Assembly: GCA_029215795.1 (NCBI GenBank)
Contig: JARDYH010000001.1
Location: forward strand, 191,215,654-191,279,653
Source of the DNA: Anniella stebbinsi
Lineage: Eukaryota; Chordata; Lepidosauria; Squamata; Anniellidae
Reading direction: 5' to 3'
DNA length: 64,000 nt
Shown piece after piece: positions 11,219-22,739 of the stretch. Positions within the stretch are counted from its first letter, which is position 1. Every line of letters begins with the position of its first letter. The position numbers were made by a program, and so were the translations under genes. The notes beneath the pieces were generated by a model that was given only the letters and a program-made list of their open reading frames with translations, was not told the DNA's origin and searched no databases.

Positions 11219-11540
11219 CAGGGTGCCTCTACACGAGAGGTTTAAAGCTCTTTCAAGTCTCATTAAAATTTTTACCTCTACAAGAGTGGAGCGCAAATCA
11301 GGGGTAGAGGCGCCCGAGTTTTCCTGCTCCGTGGCCGTTAAAGCGCATTTTGACCATGTAAACAAATGATTCTCTGCATTTCAGCCACTTTAAAGCGCGT
11401 TTCAAACAACCAGTAGGGCCACCAGTTATGCGCTTAACCGCCTCCCACGTACAGTCATTATCGTAACAGCGATTGCAAGAAGATGCGCATAATCGGAGAA
11501 CCAGGCGTCAAACCGAATTTTTGTAGAGGGGGTCACAATC
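11219..11540 (+). mobile_element. Family D palindromic element, copy 1
   Basis: Starts GGGTGCCTCTACACGAGAGG with 'tttaaagctctttcaa' and ends near 'ttttgtagagggggtcac'. The interior has 'ttaaagcgcattttgac', 'aaagcgcgtttcaaac' and 'atgcgcataatcgg'. The second copy (20879-21232) is in the opposite orientation and shares these segments. CpG content is higher than in the flanks. No coding capacity and no clear target duplication were seen. Confidence 0.6.
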
Positions 11541-11923
11541 ATTTTAGCGCAATGTGCCCAGCAGGTTCTCCCACATCGAGCACGTACATTTTGAAACCAA
11601 AATCAAACCTCACAAAAATTCGCCTCTGTTCTAGAAATGGTCACTCCCCGATGAGCTTCACATTGAACTCTAATTGCACAGCACCTTACTCATTTGTTGT
11701 GGGGGATCAAGATCCAGGCAGCACTTTTGTAGCAGAGAAATCATAGTTTTACAGCCAAACATTACTATGTCTTGGTACTGGCGAAATGTGAGAGCCTCCA
11801 GCTAAGTGAGTGAAGGTGAGAAGGAGTGTTATTTGGATGGCTATCCTGCAGCAAGGGATAGGAGTCCTCCATCTCATCTATGCCATTTTTTGACATTTTT
11901 AAAAATGATTTAGACTGCAATCC

Positions 11924-11995
11924 TAAACGCACTTTCTAGACAGTAAACCTCACAAAACAAAGTGGGGATTACATCCAAGTAAACATGCATGAGAT
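11924..11995. repeat. Family F short palindromic repeat
   Basis: Reads 'gactgcaatcctaaacgcactttctag' and later 'attacatccaagtaaacatgcatgagattgc', a diverged copy of the GCAATCCTATAC...GTATAGGATTGCA palindrome. Other copies lie at 14794, 18102, 19648 and 43912. Weak in this copy. Confidence 0.4.
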
Positions 11996-12870
11996 TGCGC
12001 TGTTCCTCCTTCGAAGAACAGTATTCTTTTGGAGACATTTAAACAAAGAGCAAACAAAAATGATTAAAAGCTTTCTTTCTTTCTTTTGCTCCTCCAGAGC
12101 TAGAGCAATCTATCACAATGTTTTAAAAAGACCACTGCTATCTTCCCATTAGCAACACTACCAAAACAAACTTCCATTAATGAAGACGGAGATACTGCAT
12201 TGCTTGATGGAGCTAGCATGATATAAGCAAAAGGGGAATGGGGAGAGGTATAGGCTTAGAGTTCCTCTTCTGGATCAGTAACCCTTGTTCTGATAAAGGA
12301 CACATAACATCACAAGGAATCCAAAATTTCAGAGAAGTTCATGGCTACAATCAGTGTTTAAGTACGGGCAACAAGCGGATGCTTTGGTCCAATTTATGCT
12401 GTGGTCTGTGAAGCTCATGGAACTAGAAAGTTTGTTGATTTATTATGACTGAGGGGCATTCAACTTTCTTCCCCAATTTAAGGAAGGATCCTTCAAATAT
12501 AGAGTTTAATCTTCCCCAGTAGATGCCAGTTATGTCCTATAAGTAACTGATACTGAAAGGAAGTAGACTTACTTGGTGCAAATATGTTTAGTAGCAGGGG
12601 TTTTACTGAGAAGTTTTACAGGTCAATTATAGGCATATTTATTTAGCACAGATGGAGCTGGATTTCATTATTTGTAATAGCCAAGAAAACAGAACATGAG
12701 AAAGACTTATGTCAGGCTTATGCACTTCGACGGCCCATGCCTTAAGCTTGAAGAATAATATGGCAGTTTCACTAAGACTGCTTGTCCCAGCCATAATCAC
12801 CACTGAAGGCTTCGTTTACTGTATGACTCTAAGCCTCAGACAGAGAAATCACTGTAGCTTGCATTCTTTG
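11996..12870. other. VWC2L intron, nothing recognised
   Basis: Unassigned AT-rich sequence. No gene or repeat is recognised. Confidence 0.5.
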
Positions 12871-12871
12871 G

Positions 12872-13272
12872 CTTGGGGTACTTCTACATGGAGAGTTTCT
12901 GTCTTCGCACTGGCGGCAGTTGCGTTACATGACGCAGCTGCCAATGTGTAGACATCTAGGGGCAAAGGCCCTTTGCTGCGAACTAAAAAAGTCAGCCATT
13001 AAATGAAACTTTTTTAGTTTGTGGCAGTCCTCCCCCCACATTTAAGGTTGCAAAAGAAAAAAAAAAGAAAAAAAAGACCCGCCTCCGCTCCTCTCCCCCC
13101 CATTTTGTTCCAAAAAAACCCCTTAAAAACACTTACCTGGGAGTAGGGGAGCCGGGGCTCTCAGTCCCCCCTCCAGCAGCCGCCGTGCCGCCGAATGCTC
13201 GGTGGTGTGGGCGGCAACAAAAGGCGCTGTTGTGCCCCTTACGTCAGGACTGGCATACGGGGCGTAAATGGT
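12872..13272 (+). mobile_element. Family E GC-rich element, copy 1
   Basis: Begins 'ggggtacttctacatggagag', then 'gcagttgcgttacatgacgcagctgccaatg' (an internal palindrome), 'gtagacatctaggggcaaagg' and 'aactaaaaaagtcagccatt'. After a purine/pyrimidine-rich stretch it has 'ctgggagtaggggagccggggc' and 'cttacgtcaggac'. The copy at 26812-27225 matches in the same order. It is not coding. The right boundary is approximate. Confidence 0.6.
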
Positions 13273-13656
13273 CAAGTTATCTCTGCTAAAGCTTAGGGGG
13301 GTGATAATCTGTGTCTTGTGTTGCAACCTGTCTCTTATATAGCTAGCAGTTGGGTTCTCCAACTCCCACAAGGTCCATAAGCCTTGCTGGTACCACACAG
13401 CCTGCCTTAACCACACCCCTGTTTCTTCCCCTTCTCTTCTTCTGCCACTCTTCCATGGATGACATGCTGGGACATTTACTTACTTCCAAAAGTAAATGCA
13501 GAACACCAACCATCTGATATCTTGATCTTTGTAGAATTGTACCATGGAGTATGTGTTACATTGGCATCAGGACTCATTACCTTGACAGTGTATATACCAA
13601 TTAAACAGATTGCTGATAATTCACATACTCGAAATGAGGCTACACTTACAATCTTC

Positions 13657-13786
13657 GGGTATTACCCAACGTTAGTCCTACATAGGGTAGACCCATTGAA
13701 ATAACTAACGTTAGACTCATGGATAACTTAGGTCCCATTCATTTCAATGAGTCTATCTTATGTAAGACTAACATTGGATATAATCC
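13657..13786. repeat. Short inverted-repeat element
   Basis: The left part 'attacccaacgttagtcctacatagggtagacccattgaaat' is mirrored by 'atttcaatgagtctatcttatgtaagactaacattggatataat'. The arms are about 45 bp with a central second stem around 'actaacgttagac'. It looks like a small foldback element; no target duplication was established. Confidence 0.5.
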
Positions 13787-13866
13787 TTAGTTTTGCCTAA
13801 CAAAGCTAAGCTTCTAAGTGGTGAAAACGTTGTTTAAAATATTCTTATGACATTTTGCTTTTTTTA

Positions 13867-14013
<147 letters not shown>

Positions 14014-14793
14014 CTAGGAACAAAGCTCAAATTAGCCCATTTTCACCCTTCTGGTACCTCAATTCAATAATATACTTTATTCTAAATACATAAATTCCAC
14101 TTAACTTATTCATCACACATAATTGGACAATATGGCCCATGCATATAATGATATAAAAGCAAGCTTCACTTCATCTAAAACTGCCTGCTTGAGATTTCAT
14201 GTTTACTTCCAAAGGTTCAACAAAGATTCCACAGCAGGGAAAGGTAACATCCATGCTGCTCAGACAAAAAATGGCCCTTCCTTCCCCTGACAGGCAGAGG
14301 AGCTACTGACTGATAACAGGGCAGGATTTTACCATTGTTGATTAGCAGAACTGTTGCCTTCCCCAGGCTAGAGGAACACATGTATGGGGCCTACACAACC
14401 ATCAGCTGAGGTAAACAAGTGGACACTATGGCAGAAAGGCCTAAGAAGTATAGCTCAAGTTAGGTGGGACATAATTTGCAGTTATATCTTCCTTCCATTT
14501 TTATACTTCTTTAAAAAAATACTTGAGGTAAAACAACAACAACCCTGAGAGCTCATGAATGCGGATGCCCCTGGGCCTAATTTTACCTTTCGATAGGCAG
14601 CTGTGAGCTGTCCACCATTTTAAATTCCCCACAATGTTCTGGACATAGCAACACTACATTGGCTTATTGCAGAACATTTTAAATGCTGCAGTGTCAGGAG
14701 TCCAACCAGGCAGCCCTTTGCCAGGTGCCCCCTCAAACCTGGAGTTTGCCCTGGCCAAAATAGTCCTTTTTCTTATTTTGCATTTTATACTAG

Positions 14794-14872
14794 TGTAATC
14801 CTATGTCTACTCAGAAGTGCCCATTGTGTTCAATGGGACTTAGTTCCAGTTAAGCATGTATAGGATTGCAGC
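14794..14872. repeat. Family F short palindromic repeat
   Basis: Reads 'gtaatcctatgtctactcagaagtgcccat' then 'tgtgttcaatgggacttag' and 'ccagttaagcatgtataggattgca'. The two ends are inverted copies of one another, and the element is repeated elsewhere in the window. Non-coding. Confidence 0.6.
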
Positions 14873-14924
14873 GTTAGTGTAATATGTGTTTACATATGTA
14901 TTTTGAACTGCAATTTTTAAAAAT

Positions 14925-15082
14925 GTTTTTGAATGTAAATTGCTTCGAGATTTTACTGAATTAAGTGGCATACTACAACTACTACTACTATAACTACTAC
15001 CAAACAACAATTTCACTTTGATTACCACTGAAGGATTTTATTATATTTAGCGGTATATAAATATCACAAATAAATAAATTTA
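14925..15082 (+). repeat. LINE 3'-end-like tail
   Basis: Reads 'gtaaattgcttcgagattttactg', 'taagtggcatactac', an (ACT/CTA)n stretch and then 'agcggtatataaatatcacaaataaataaa'. This is the usual look of a LINE 3' end, 'gtaagccgc...ggcggtatataaat(aaataa)'. Two tails may be joined here. No coding part is recognised. Confidence 0.4.
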
Positions 15083-16305
15083 ATAGAACATTTTCAAAAA
15101 TATTTTGGGTGTGCTTCTGTCTCAAAAGCTTATTTTTCCTCCAAATAGTGGACACAAGAATATTGTTTGTTTGTTTGTCTTTGAGATTCCAGTGAATGGT
15201 GCATTCACTCAACTGAACTATAGGGTCATCAGAGTTGCTGTTCAACAAAAGGCCTCCCTTGGACATGTTAATTTCAATATGAAAATCGATACAAATTCGG
15301 GTCAGCTCTACATGCCTCTACCTCATAATTATTCATGGGACTATCTGGGCAAATTAATGTGTAATCAAAGCCACCATATTTGTTGGGGTCAGAGGTTATT
15401 GAACATGGTTTTGTTACATTGAGCCCCACGGAAGTCCTAAAGGATAGAAATGTGACCCTACAACCTGGTCTCTTTGAATCTTTTTTTCTTGTCCTCATCC
15501 TTCTATAGATATAATTCTAGTTATAACATCTGCGACTTTCTAGGGAAGAGGAAAGCACGGTATACTGGGCAATAATTATATCATTTGTCAGGTTCATGTT
15601 TGCATGTAGCACACAAGGCACCCTGCCTGGTGGTGTTGGTTTGGAGTTCATTTTGGGGGGGGGGGGGGGGGGTCATGTGCAAGGCTGACATTTAGACCTA
15701 ACCACAAAATCCTTGTACATTTCAAGCCCTCAAGAAGGAAACAGGAGATCTGCAGTCATTCTCTCTGAATGGACAATTTCACCACATGCAAACTCCTCAT
15801 TCTAGACAAAAGATTTGTGTGTGCTTTTGCAGATGAGCTGTAAACTCACCAGGTGGCATCCTTAGCACCTAATCTGATGTTTTCTTTGTGTAATGGGATG
15901 TTGTCTTGCCCCACCACAGCCCAAACCCTGCCAGCTTGCTGTGCCCGACACAGCTTTTTTTTGTAAATAAAAAATTAAGTGTGCTGTGGCAGCTTTATTT
16001 CCCTCCCCCTTTAAATAGGCTTCTTTTGCCTCCCATTGAGTCCAATGGAGGACATGTATTATGTCACAACCAGGACTGTCACAACTCTGAGCCCGTTTCA
16101 GGGGAACAGAACAGTTTCGGATGCTGTAAATTCATACTTTCCCCAACACTGGGAGAGTTCAACCTACTGTACGGCTACTGCCACATCCAGGGAAGCCTTC
16201 GATGATAGGCCTCCCTCACAGCTCACTGATCTCTCGCTGCCTCTGCAGGCTCAGAGGGAGTTCTGCACCATCCTAAGACCCCCTCAGCCACCTTCCCTGT
16301 ATAGG
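15083..16305. other. VWC2L intron, nothing recognised apart from a poly-G run
   Basis: Unassigned sequence. A homopolymer of about 20 G occurs at 15653-15672. Small open frames at 15105, 15906 and 16036 have no recognisable domain. Confidence 0.5.
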
Positions 16306-16313
16306 AGCATGCC

Positions 16314-16485
16314 TAGGCTGACCATATGAAAAGGAGAACAGGGCTCATGTAACTTTAACAGTTGTAGAGAAAAGGGAATTTCAGCCAGTGTCATTTGTAT
16401 GCAATTAGTTCCTGGTGAAATTCCCTCTGCATCACAACAGTTAAAGTTACAGGGGCCCTGTCCTCCTTTTCATAAGGTCAGTCTA
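16314..16485 (+). mobile_element. Family A hAT-type monomer with exact 8-bp target duplication
   Basis: Only 172 bp long, with terminal inverted repeats TAGGCTGACCATATGAAAAG and CTTTTCATAAGGTCAGTCTA. It is flanked by AGCATGCC on both sides (16306-16313 and 16486-16493). It corresponds to one half of the ~320-bp copies and is complete in itself, so it appears to be the monomeric form. It carries no coding capacity. Confidence 0.88.
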
Positions 16486-16711
16486 AGCATGCCTCCCTTT
16501 ACAGAGGTAACAACTCTTGCTGGCGGCTGGCCTTGATCCCTAATTCCTAAGCTACCCCACATGATTGTTGTGAGTCTGCTTGGTATTGCACAGAGTTATA
16601 CCCAATATTACACAGATTAGAAATGATGTTGTTCTCCCAGCTGATTGCACTATTGAAGTTCCTCCCAACATACACCCCAATCCAGACCAGACATCTGGAA
16701 CAGGCTTCCTT

Positions 16712-16795
16712 AACCAGGTGCCCTGCAGATACACCTAGAATACTGGGAATTGTAGCTCAACACATCTGGAGGGCATCTGGTTTGAGAAGGCTGAA
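16712..16795 (-). repeat. Family G repeat
   Basis: Contains 'accaggtgccctgcagata' and 'gggaattgtagctcaacacatctggagggcatctggtt', partly inverted copies of the CCAGATGTGTTGGACTACAA motif. The boundaries are vague. Confidence 0.45.
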
Positions 16796-18101
16796 CTAGA
16801 TTCTAGAAACGCCAAAGCATCAGGAGCCAAACACATACTACACAAAACCAATCAGATTGCTCCCAATTTTTGAAAATTAATACTAGCGAGAAAAATCCTG
16901 TGTAAATGAAACTGAAACCCAGGGAAGAGTGCACGCAATATCATTGTATTATAAATTTTGAATAGTTTTGCTCTCCTTGCTCCCCATTACCTGCAAAATA
17001 AAGCTCTTTACAGTTCACCTCAGAAATGTTCCATATGTTTTGTATTAAATAATCAATTCCCTGGGAATTCATACCAATTCTGAAATAGACTAATTAAAGA
17101 TCTCCTGTCCTTTGTCTCAGCGTCTATGGTCTGTAATCATAATCACTGCTCTGTTTCCTTGTGATTCTGGCAATTTAAATACAAATCAGTAGTCTTTAAG
17201 CTAAAGGAGAAATCTGTGGGAGTTGGTTCCATCTGTCCAATTATTATCCCGATTCCATGCCCCTCCTGATTTTCACTCCATCTACCTATTTTGCATTCAA
17301 CAGCAGCAAGAAGGAAATAAGCAGACGGATTTGTTCTAGGATCCATGAGAAAATTATTATCCCAGCTGCACACAAAATGTAGAAGCGGCTGAGACACCTT
17401 CAGCTAGTTTTTGTGATGTAATGAGATCTTCCTTCATCAGCATGTCCCGTGGGTTTTCCTTTTCACCAGAATATTACACTCATTTCAGAGATGTCAAGAA
17501 ATGTACTGCAAGTTTCCTGTGGCACTACACGCTCGCTGCATATGCCAGGGACGGAGGAGCATCAATGGATGTAGAAAATGCCCCCGCATGACTTTGCTCT
17601 GAGTAAATGAGACATGACAGATGTATCTTTTTTTTGCTTCTGTTGTGTTAGTGTTACCTGAAAATGACACTGGAGAGAAATAAGATGTTGTATGATACTG
17701 AAAGCAACTGTCAGGATGAGGGGGGGGGGGGGGGAATCACGCCACTGGATGGCATAAATAACTTTTCAAATCTTTAGAGAATGAGTATTTTTGAAACCAG
17801 TTCTGGACCTTTTCTCACCATTTATTTTCCACCATATCAAATTCAGTAGCTTTGTTTTCGTTTTCAGTGCTTTGCTACCAACTGCAACTCTGCCTCCCTT
17901 CCCCACACAGTCTGTTTCTTCACTCTAGCGTATTTTCCCATCATCCTTTCCCAGTATCGTTGCCAAGAATATAAAGCTTTTGCACAGGAATCAATAATAC
18001 AGGCCTTTATAACTCCTCTCTTGGACCCTGAGAGCATAGGTAGATGCTGATCTCAAAAGTGTTCATAAGGTCCTCTAGGCAAAAAGTTAAAAGCCCTTTC
18101 G
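16796..18101. other. VWC2L intron, nothing recognised apart from a poly-G run
   Basis: Unassigned sequence with a poly-G run at about 17720-17735. Nothing else is recognised. Confidence 0.5.
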
Positions 18102-18178
18102 GCTGCAATCCTATGCCCGCTTAGCTGGGAGCAAATCCTGTTGAACTGAATGGGGCTTACTTTTGAGTAGACTTGTAG
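18102..18178. repeat. Family F short palindromic repeat
   Basis: Reads 'gctgcaatcctatgcccgcttagctggg' then 'gttgaactgaatggggcttacttttgagtagacttgtagagg'. It matches the family F consensus seen at 14794 and 19648. Non-coding. Confidence 0.6.
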
Positions 18179-18223
18179 AGGAGCACAGTCTTTTAGGCTA
18201 GATACCTACTGAAGCACACTTAG

Positions 18224-18545
18224 GTCTCATTCCTACACATTCACAAGCAGGATACAGCACTTTGAAAACGTATTGAAAACTGTCTATGGAGTGTGTCCTG
18301 GGCCTCAACAGTTGTCACTACTGTTATAAACCGTTTTAAACTGTTTTCAAGCAGTAGTGAAGATCCTGCCCCAGTGCCCACTGGTTGAAAAAGACTATAA
18401 GAGTCTATCTACACTATTGCTTTAAAACGATTTAAAACGGTTTATAACAGTTTTGAGAACTGTTGGGGCCCAGGACACACTCCATAGACAGTTTTCAAAA
18501 CGTTTTCAAAGTGTTTTATCCTGCATGTGTAGATAGGCTCTGAGA
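18224..18545. mobile_element. Family C pair, head-to-head
   Basis: Two copies in opposite orientation. The left copy (about 18224-18366) runs 'acaagcaggatacagcactttgaaaacg' to 'tataaaccgttttaaac'. The right copy (about 18400-18545) runs 'gtctatctacactattgctttaaaacg' to 'ttttatcctgcatgtgtagataggc'. The arms are ~140 bp and the spacer ~40 bp, so the locus can fold into a long hairpin. Both carry 'gtcctgggcc' or its complement. The left outer end is degenerate. Confidence 0.7.
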
Positions 18546-19500
18546 AGGGTATCAACAGTTTTAAGGTACTTCATAGAAAGCTGAAACCTAGCACAAAAAA
18601 TCCAACACTCCCTGATTATTAAAAAAAGAAAAGATAAGCCTGAAAACAGAGCATTTACCCCTCTTTCCTTAAATCTAACAGCATGACACCTCCTTCATAA
18701 TCTAGTAGCACTTAATTGAACAGAATGTGGGGCTGTGGGATTCCTCTTCTAGACTTGAAGCAGCCTACCTCAGCCTGATGAAGTCAAGATTTGTTGCAGC
18801 GGTGACAATCAGGAACATATGTTTAAACATGGGACAAGTCACATATGCAGGAGATGTTCCCCCTCAATTGTTTTAGCAAGTTTCCATTTGGGAACGGAGG
18901 TTTTCGAGTGGCAGCCAATAATATATAAGCTCTAGTATATATATATCACCTTCATAAATCTAAAAATGAATTAATAATGTTTACTTGACTCATGAGTCTA
19001 TTCCAACTTCTGGCAAGCTAAGGTTTAGACCAAGTGCACTACATTTTAAAAATGGGGTATTAGACAATAGGTGGCATCTTGTGCAGACTGTGTCAGTAAA
19101 TTCCAAACTCCTTATCATGTTGCATGTGAAAAAACATATTCCTTTTTGGTTAAGTTGCTATTCCTGTGCTAATCCTATCACCTTATGGCATAAAATTTTC
19201 CTATTCTTATTTGTTGTTGTTGTTTTTAAAAGAAATAAAGGAATCATGATGCTTAGATACCACTTTTGTGTGTGTGGTGGGGAATCAGAAATGCTTGCAG
19301 TATGTCAAATGGAGGCATCATGATATTTTCCATATATAATCACAATTGTACTCACTGTACAGTGGCATTCCCAGCCCCACAAATAGTTCTTTATCTGTTT
19401 GCCTTTGACAGCTGCAATGCACCGCAAGATTGCTTTTGGAAATCGTCTGCTCAAACCTGTATTGCTTGCTATGCCAGAACACAACTCAATTTATAAACCA
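18546..19500. other. VWC2L intron, nothing recognised
   Basis: Unassigned AT-rich sequence with a short (TATA)n near 18938. No gene is recognised. Confidence 0.5.
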
Positions 19501-19742
19501 CGCCCTTGAATCTCTCCTGAATAAATGCTTCAAAGATCGCTAAAGAAACCAAGTGACTGTCAGTGGAACCTACGCCTGTCTACATAAGTGATCTTGAGTC
19601 TTTTTTGAGAACGGAATCAAATAAATTTGAATGATGATGATGATAAAATGTTAAGCTTCATTGAGTTTAATGGGACTTCCTTTTGAGCAGACATGTATAG
19701 CATTGTACAGCATTACTCAAGTAAGTGTGTATAGGATTGCAT
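19501..19742 (+). repeat. LINE-like tail followed by family F repeat
   Basis: 19590-19647 reads 'gtgatcttgagtcttttttgagaacggaatcaaataaatttgaatgatgatgatgataaa', the form of a LINE 3' end with a (GAT)n tail. It is followed by a family F copy (19648-19742), 'tgagtttaatgggacttccttttgagcagacatgtatag' and 'gtgtgtataggattgcat'. No coding sequence is recognised. Confidence 0.45.
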
Positions 19743-20289
19743 TCTGAATCAGGGACTTCATTTATTATCCAAACAATAAGCTATTTATCTCTATGGATGG
19801 AAGAAAGTAACTTCAGAGAGACAGCTGAGAAATAGCACAGCAGGAACTGATGTGTGTGTGTGTTGGGAGGGAAACGGGACCTCCAGCTCTTTCCCTTGAT
19901 TTTCTTGTCAACTCCATCTGTTTTAATTCCCCCAGGCTTCTCTTACTCAGCTATGATTCACTCCAGCTGCCATGGCTTTGTTTGCTTACTATTCCCAGGC
20001 AAATGTCATACATGGTATGCGTTCTGGAGTGCACATTGACCAACTCTGCCATGTTTCAGGAGCTACTAGGGTCAGGATTTAAAGATGTCTCAATTATGGA
20101 ACAAGGCCCTTTTGGAAACAGTTTTCAAAGTTGCACTGAGTGACGTTCAAGTGGATGAAAACATACACTATCAAATGTACCAATAAATAAGACGTGAAAA
20201 GCACTTCTAAAACTCAAAAGTGCTAAAGGAATGACAATGAATTCTCAGCATGAAGAGAGCATATTTGGAGGGGAGAACAAGAAAGACAC

Positions 20290-20786
20290 TGGCTCAGTTC
20301 GGACGACATATTAAGCAACGGAGGGGTAAATAACGTACTGACCGTGTGTTAGGCAGGAGAAGCTCCACAGACGACACTCTGCAGCCGGCGCTGCTCTGAA
20401 GCGGCAAACGCCCCGGCTGCTACGAACTCGTGGCGGCCATTTTGGTTGCAGCCTCCGTGTGTCCTCCTGCCATATCCCAATAGTTCTGCCGGCTGCATAG
20501 AGTGGCTGGGTTTTTTTGGCTGCTCTAGGCAGCAGAACTCTATTCTGAAACGGAATAGTCCACGGAGAGAGGGGGGGGCTGAATTTGGACGACACTTTAA
20601 ACAACGGGGCTTCGGGCTAAACAACGTGCAAGCCCGTTGTTTCGCTCCGATGTTTAAAGTGCCTGATTAACGTACTGTCAGTTGTGTGTGCGTTGTGTGT
20701 TGCCCTCCAGACGACACAATAAGCAACACAACTGACGATTGTTCCCCCCCTCCTCCATTGCCTAATGTGTCGTCCGAACTGAGCCA
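20290..20786 (+). mobile_element. Family B ~500-bp inverted-end DNA element, copy 1
   Basis: Starts TGGCTCAGTTCGGACGACA and ends with its complement TGTCGTCCGAACTGAGCCA. The interior has 'attaagcaacggagg', 'aactctattctgaaacgg', 'ggacgacactttaaacaacggggcttcggg' and 'gacgacacaataagcaac', so the GACGACA motif recurs in subterminal positions. GC- and CpG-rich relative to the intron. The copy at 52975-53484 is the same element in the opposite orientation. No transposase is present and the target duplication could not be resolved. Confidence 0.72.
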
Positions 20787-20878
20787 CTGTGGCCAAGAGA
20801 GATTAATACTGCTTCCTCCCTGCAGTCCACTGAGATTTGGCTAAGCAAGGAGGGGAGCGGTTGATGAGTTGGTTAGAG

Positions 20879-21232
20879 GTACCCTCTACAAGGATTCGCT
20901 TTTGCGCCTGGTTAGGCGATTATGCGCATAATCGCAGAAGCGCATTTACGTCTAATCCCTCTGCACGAGAGGCGGCGAGAGGCAGCGAAGCGCATTAACA
21001 GATGTCCAAAATGCGCTTTACAAGTAGTTAATGCGCATAAGCGCTTATTCACACAGTCAAAATGCGCTTTAACGGACGGAGCAAAATAAAACTCGCGATT
21101 TAACGCGCATTCGATAATGCACATAATCGGGGAGATAACGCGCCTCTACGCCCGATTTGCGCTCCGTTCTTGTAGAGGTAATTTTTTTAATGCGCCTTGA
21201 AAGAGCTTTAAATGCCTCTTGTAGAGGCACCC
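20879..21232 (-). mobile_element. Family D palindromic element, copy 2
   Basis: Opposite orientation to the copy at 11219. It ends 'gaaagagctttaaatgcctcttgtagaggcaccc' and begins 'taccctctacaaggattcgc'. The interior is unusually rich in GCGC and CGCATT motifs ('attatgcgcataatcgcagaagcgcattt', 'aaaatgcgctttaacgg'). CpGs are better preserved here than in copy 1, suggesting it is younger or under less methylation decay. Confidence 0.65.
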
Positions 21233-21918
21233 AGAGAAAAAGCCAATTCAAAATGGCCCCTGCTCTCCCCCTTGTCTCCCATTAGCACCTTCATTCAGAT
21301 TTGGTGGGGGCACTGAGGTCCATACAAAATGGCCTCAGAGGGCAGATCTGGCACAGGGTCATTTTGCTGGCCATCCTTGGCATGTCATACCCCCTCCCCC
21401 CACCTAGTGTGTGTTCGACCATTTCTCTGAAAGTCTTCAGCTTGTTGTACAACCCTTTCTCTCCCTACTGCCGATCCATCAATTTGTTGATTAGTCATTT
21501 CTGTGTCAATGATGTCCATTATTGCTTTGGTTCCTGTTCTACTGCTTGCATTTATTGTGATCTTGGCCCTTTTGTTTTAAAGGTGTTGCCCTTAATTGTT
21601 TTGTTGTGTTATCTCACTGTATTTTATTGTTAATTTTACTGAAATTTCTATGAACCGCTGGAAAGTCTTGAGGCCTACAGAGGCAAGGAAATAGTCGGGC
21701 GTAGTTGGGAGAGGGTAACCCTGAGGGGAATAGTTTCATGTCTCCAGTTAAGGTTTATTCCCTGGTTAAGATTCATTTCCTCTAAGTAGGAACTTTACTT
21801 TCTGTTTTGGGGGAAAAGGGTTAAAAGTGAGGCAGGCCAGGGCCAGAGGGAGATCAGAGCCATAGAAAGAAAAGACCTTAAGGAAGAAGCAGATTGGGGT
21901 AAAACAACTTTCATTTTC
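21233..21918. other. VWC2L intron, little recognised
   Basis: 21600-21670 has 'ttttattgttaattttactgaaatttctatgaaccgctggaaagtc', a LINE-tail-like sequence. Sequence from 21690 resembles, in loose order, parts of the possible LTR-like repeat at 7270. Otherwise unassigned. Confidence 0.35.
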
Positions 21919-21926
21919 TTTTAATG

Positions 21927-22246
21927 TAGGGTGACCAGATAAAATCCAGGTCAGGGCTCATGTAACTTTAACAGTTGTAGAGAAAAGGGAATTTCAGCCA
22001 GTGGCATTTGTATGCAATTCGTTCCTGGTGAAATTCCCTCTTCATCACAACAGTTAAAGGTGCAGGCACTATACTAGAGTGACCATATACAAAAGAAGGC
22101 AGGGCCCCTGCAACTTTAACTGTTGTGATGAAGAGGGAATTTCACCAGGTACTAATTGCATACAAATGCCACTGGCTGAAATTCCCTTTTCTCTACAACT
22201 GTTAAAGTTACATGACCCCTGACCTGGATTTTATCTGGTCACCCTA
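21927..22246 (-). mobile_element. Family A hAT-type inverted-dimer element with exact 8-bp target duplication
   Basis: Ends TAGGGTGACCAGATAAAATCC and its complement. It is flanked by TTTTAATG at 21919-21926 and 22247-22254. The asymmetric centre reads 'actagagtgaccatatacaaaagaaggcaggg', the reverse complement of the centre of copies at 8921 and 55265, so it is inserted in the opposite orientation. With the next copy it forms a close tandem pair (155 bp apart). Confidence 0.88.
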
Positions 22247-22401
22247 TTTTAATGCCTTTGTATCACTCAGCTCTATAGACTTTAGTCTTAACTTGCTTGT
22301 TTTACTTTACTAGTAAACTGCTGTGTACAGCCTAAACCCCACATTACTGGGAAGGGGAAGGTAAAAAGAAGGAAGGCGGGACTCTTAAAGAGTCTCTAGA
22401 A

Positions 22402-22731
22402 TAGGGTGACCAGATAAAATCCAGGTCAGGGCTCATGTAACTTTAACAGTTGTAGAGAAAAGGGAATTTCAGCCAGTGTTATTTGTATGCAATTCGTTCC
22501 TGGTGAAATTCTCTCTTCATCACAACAGTTAAAGGTGCAGGCACTATACTAGAGTGACCTTATACAAAAGAAGGCAGGGCCCCTGCAACTTTAACTGTTG
22601 TGATGAGGAGGGAATTTCACCGGGAACTAATTGCATACAAATGACACTGGCTGAAATTCCCTTTTATCCTCAACTGTTAAAGTTACATGAGCCCTGACCT
22701 GGATTTTATCTGGTCAGCCTACTCTAGAAGG
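22402..22731 (-). mobile_element. Family A hAT-type inverted-dimer element with exact 8-bp target duplication
   Basis: 330 bp with ends TAGGGTGACCAGATAAAATCC and GGATTTTATCTGGTCAGCCTA. It is flanked by CTCTAGAA at 22394-22401 and 22732-22739. It is close in sequence and identical in orientation to the copy at 21927, but its different flanking duplication shows an independent insertion and not a local tandem duplication. Confidence 0.88.
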
Positions 22732-22739
22732 AACCCAAT

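Noticed and set aside
20380..20560. CpG-rich block as a promoter or host CpG island
   Set aside because: It lies inside a family B mobile element and recurs at 52975-53484.
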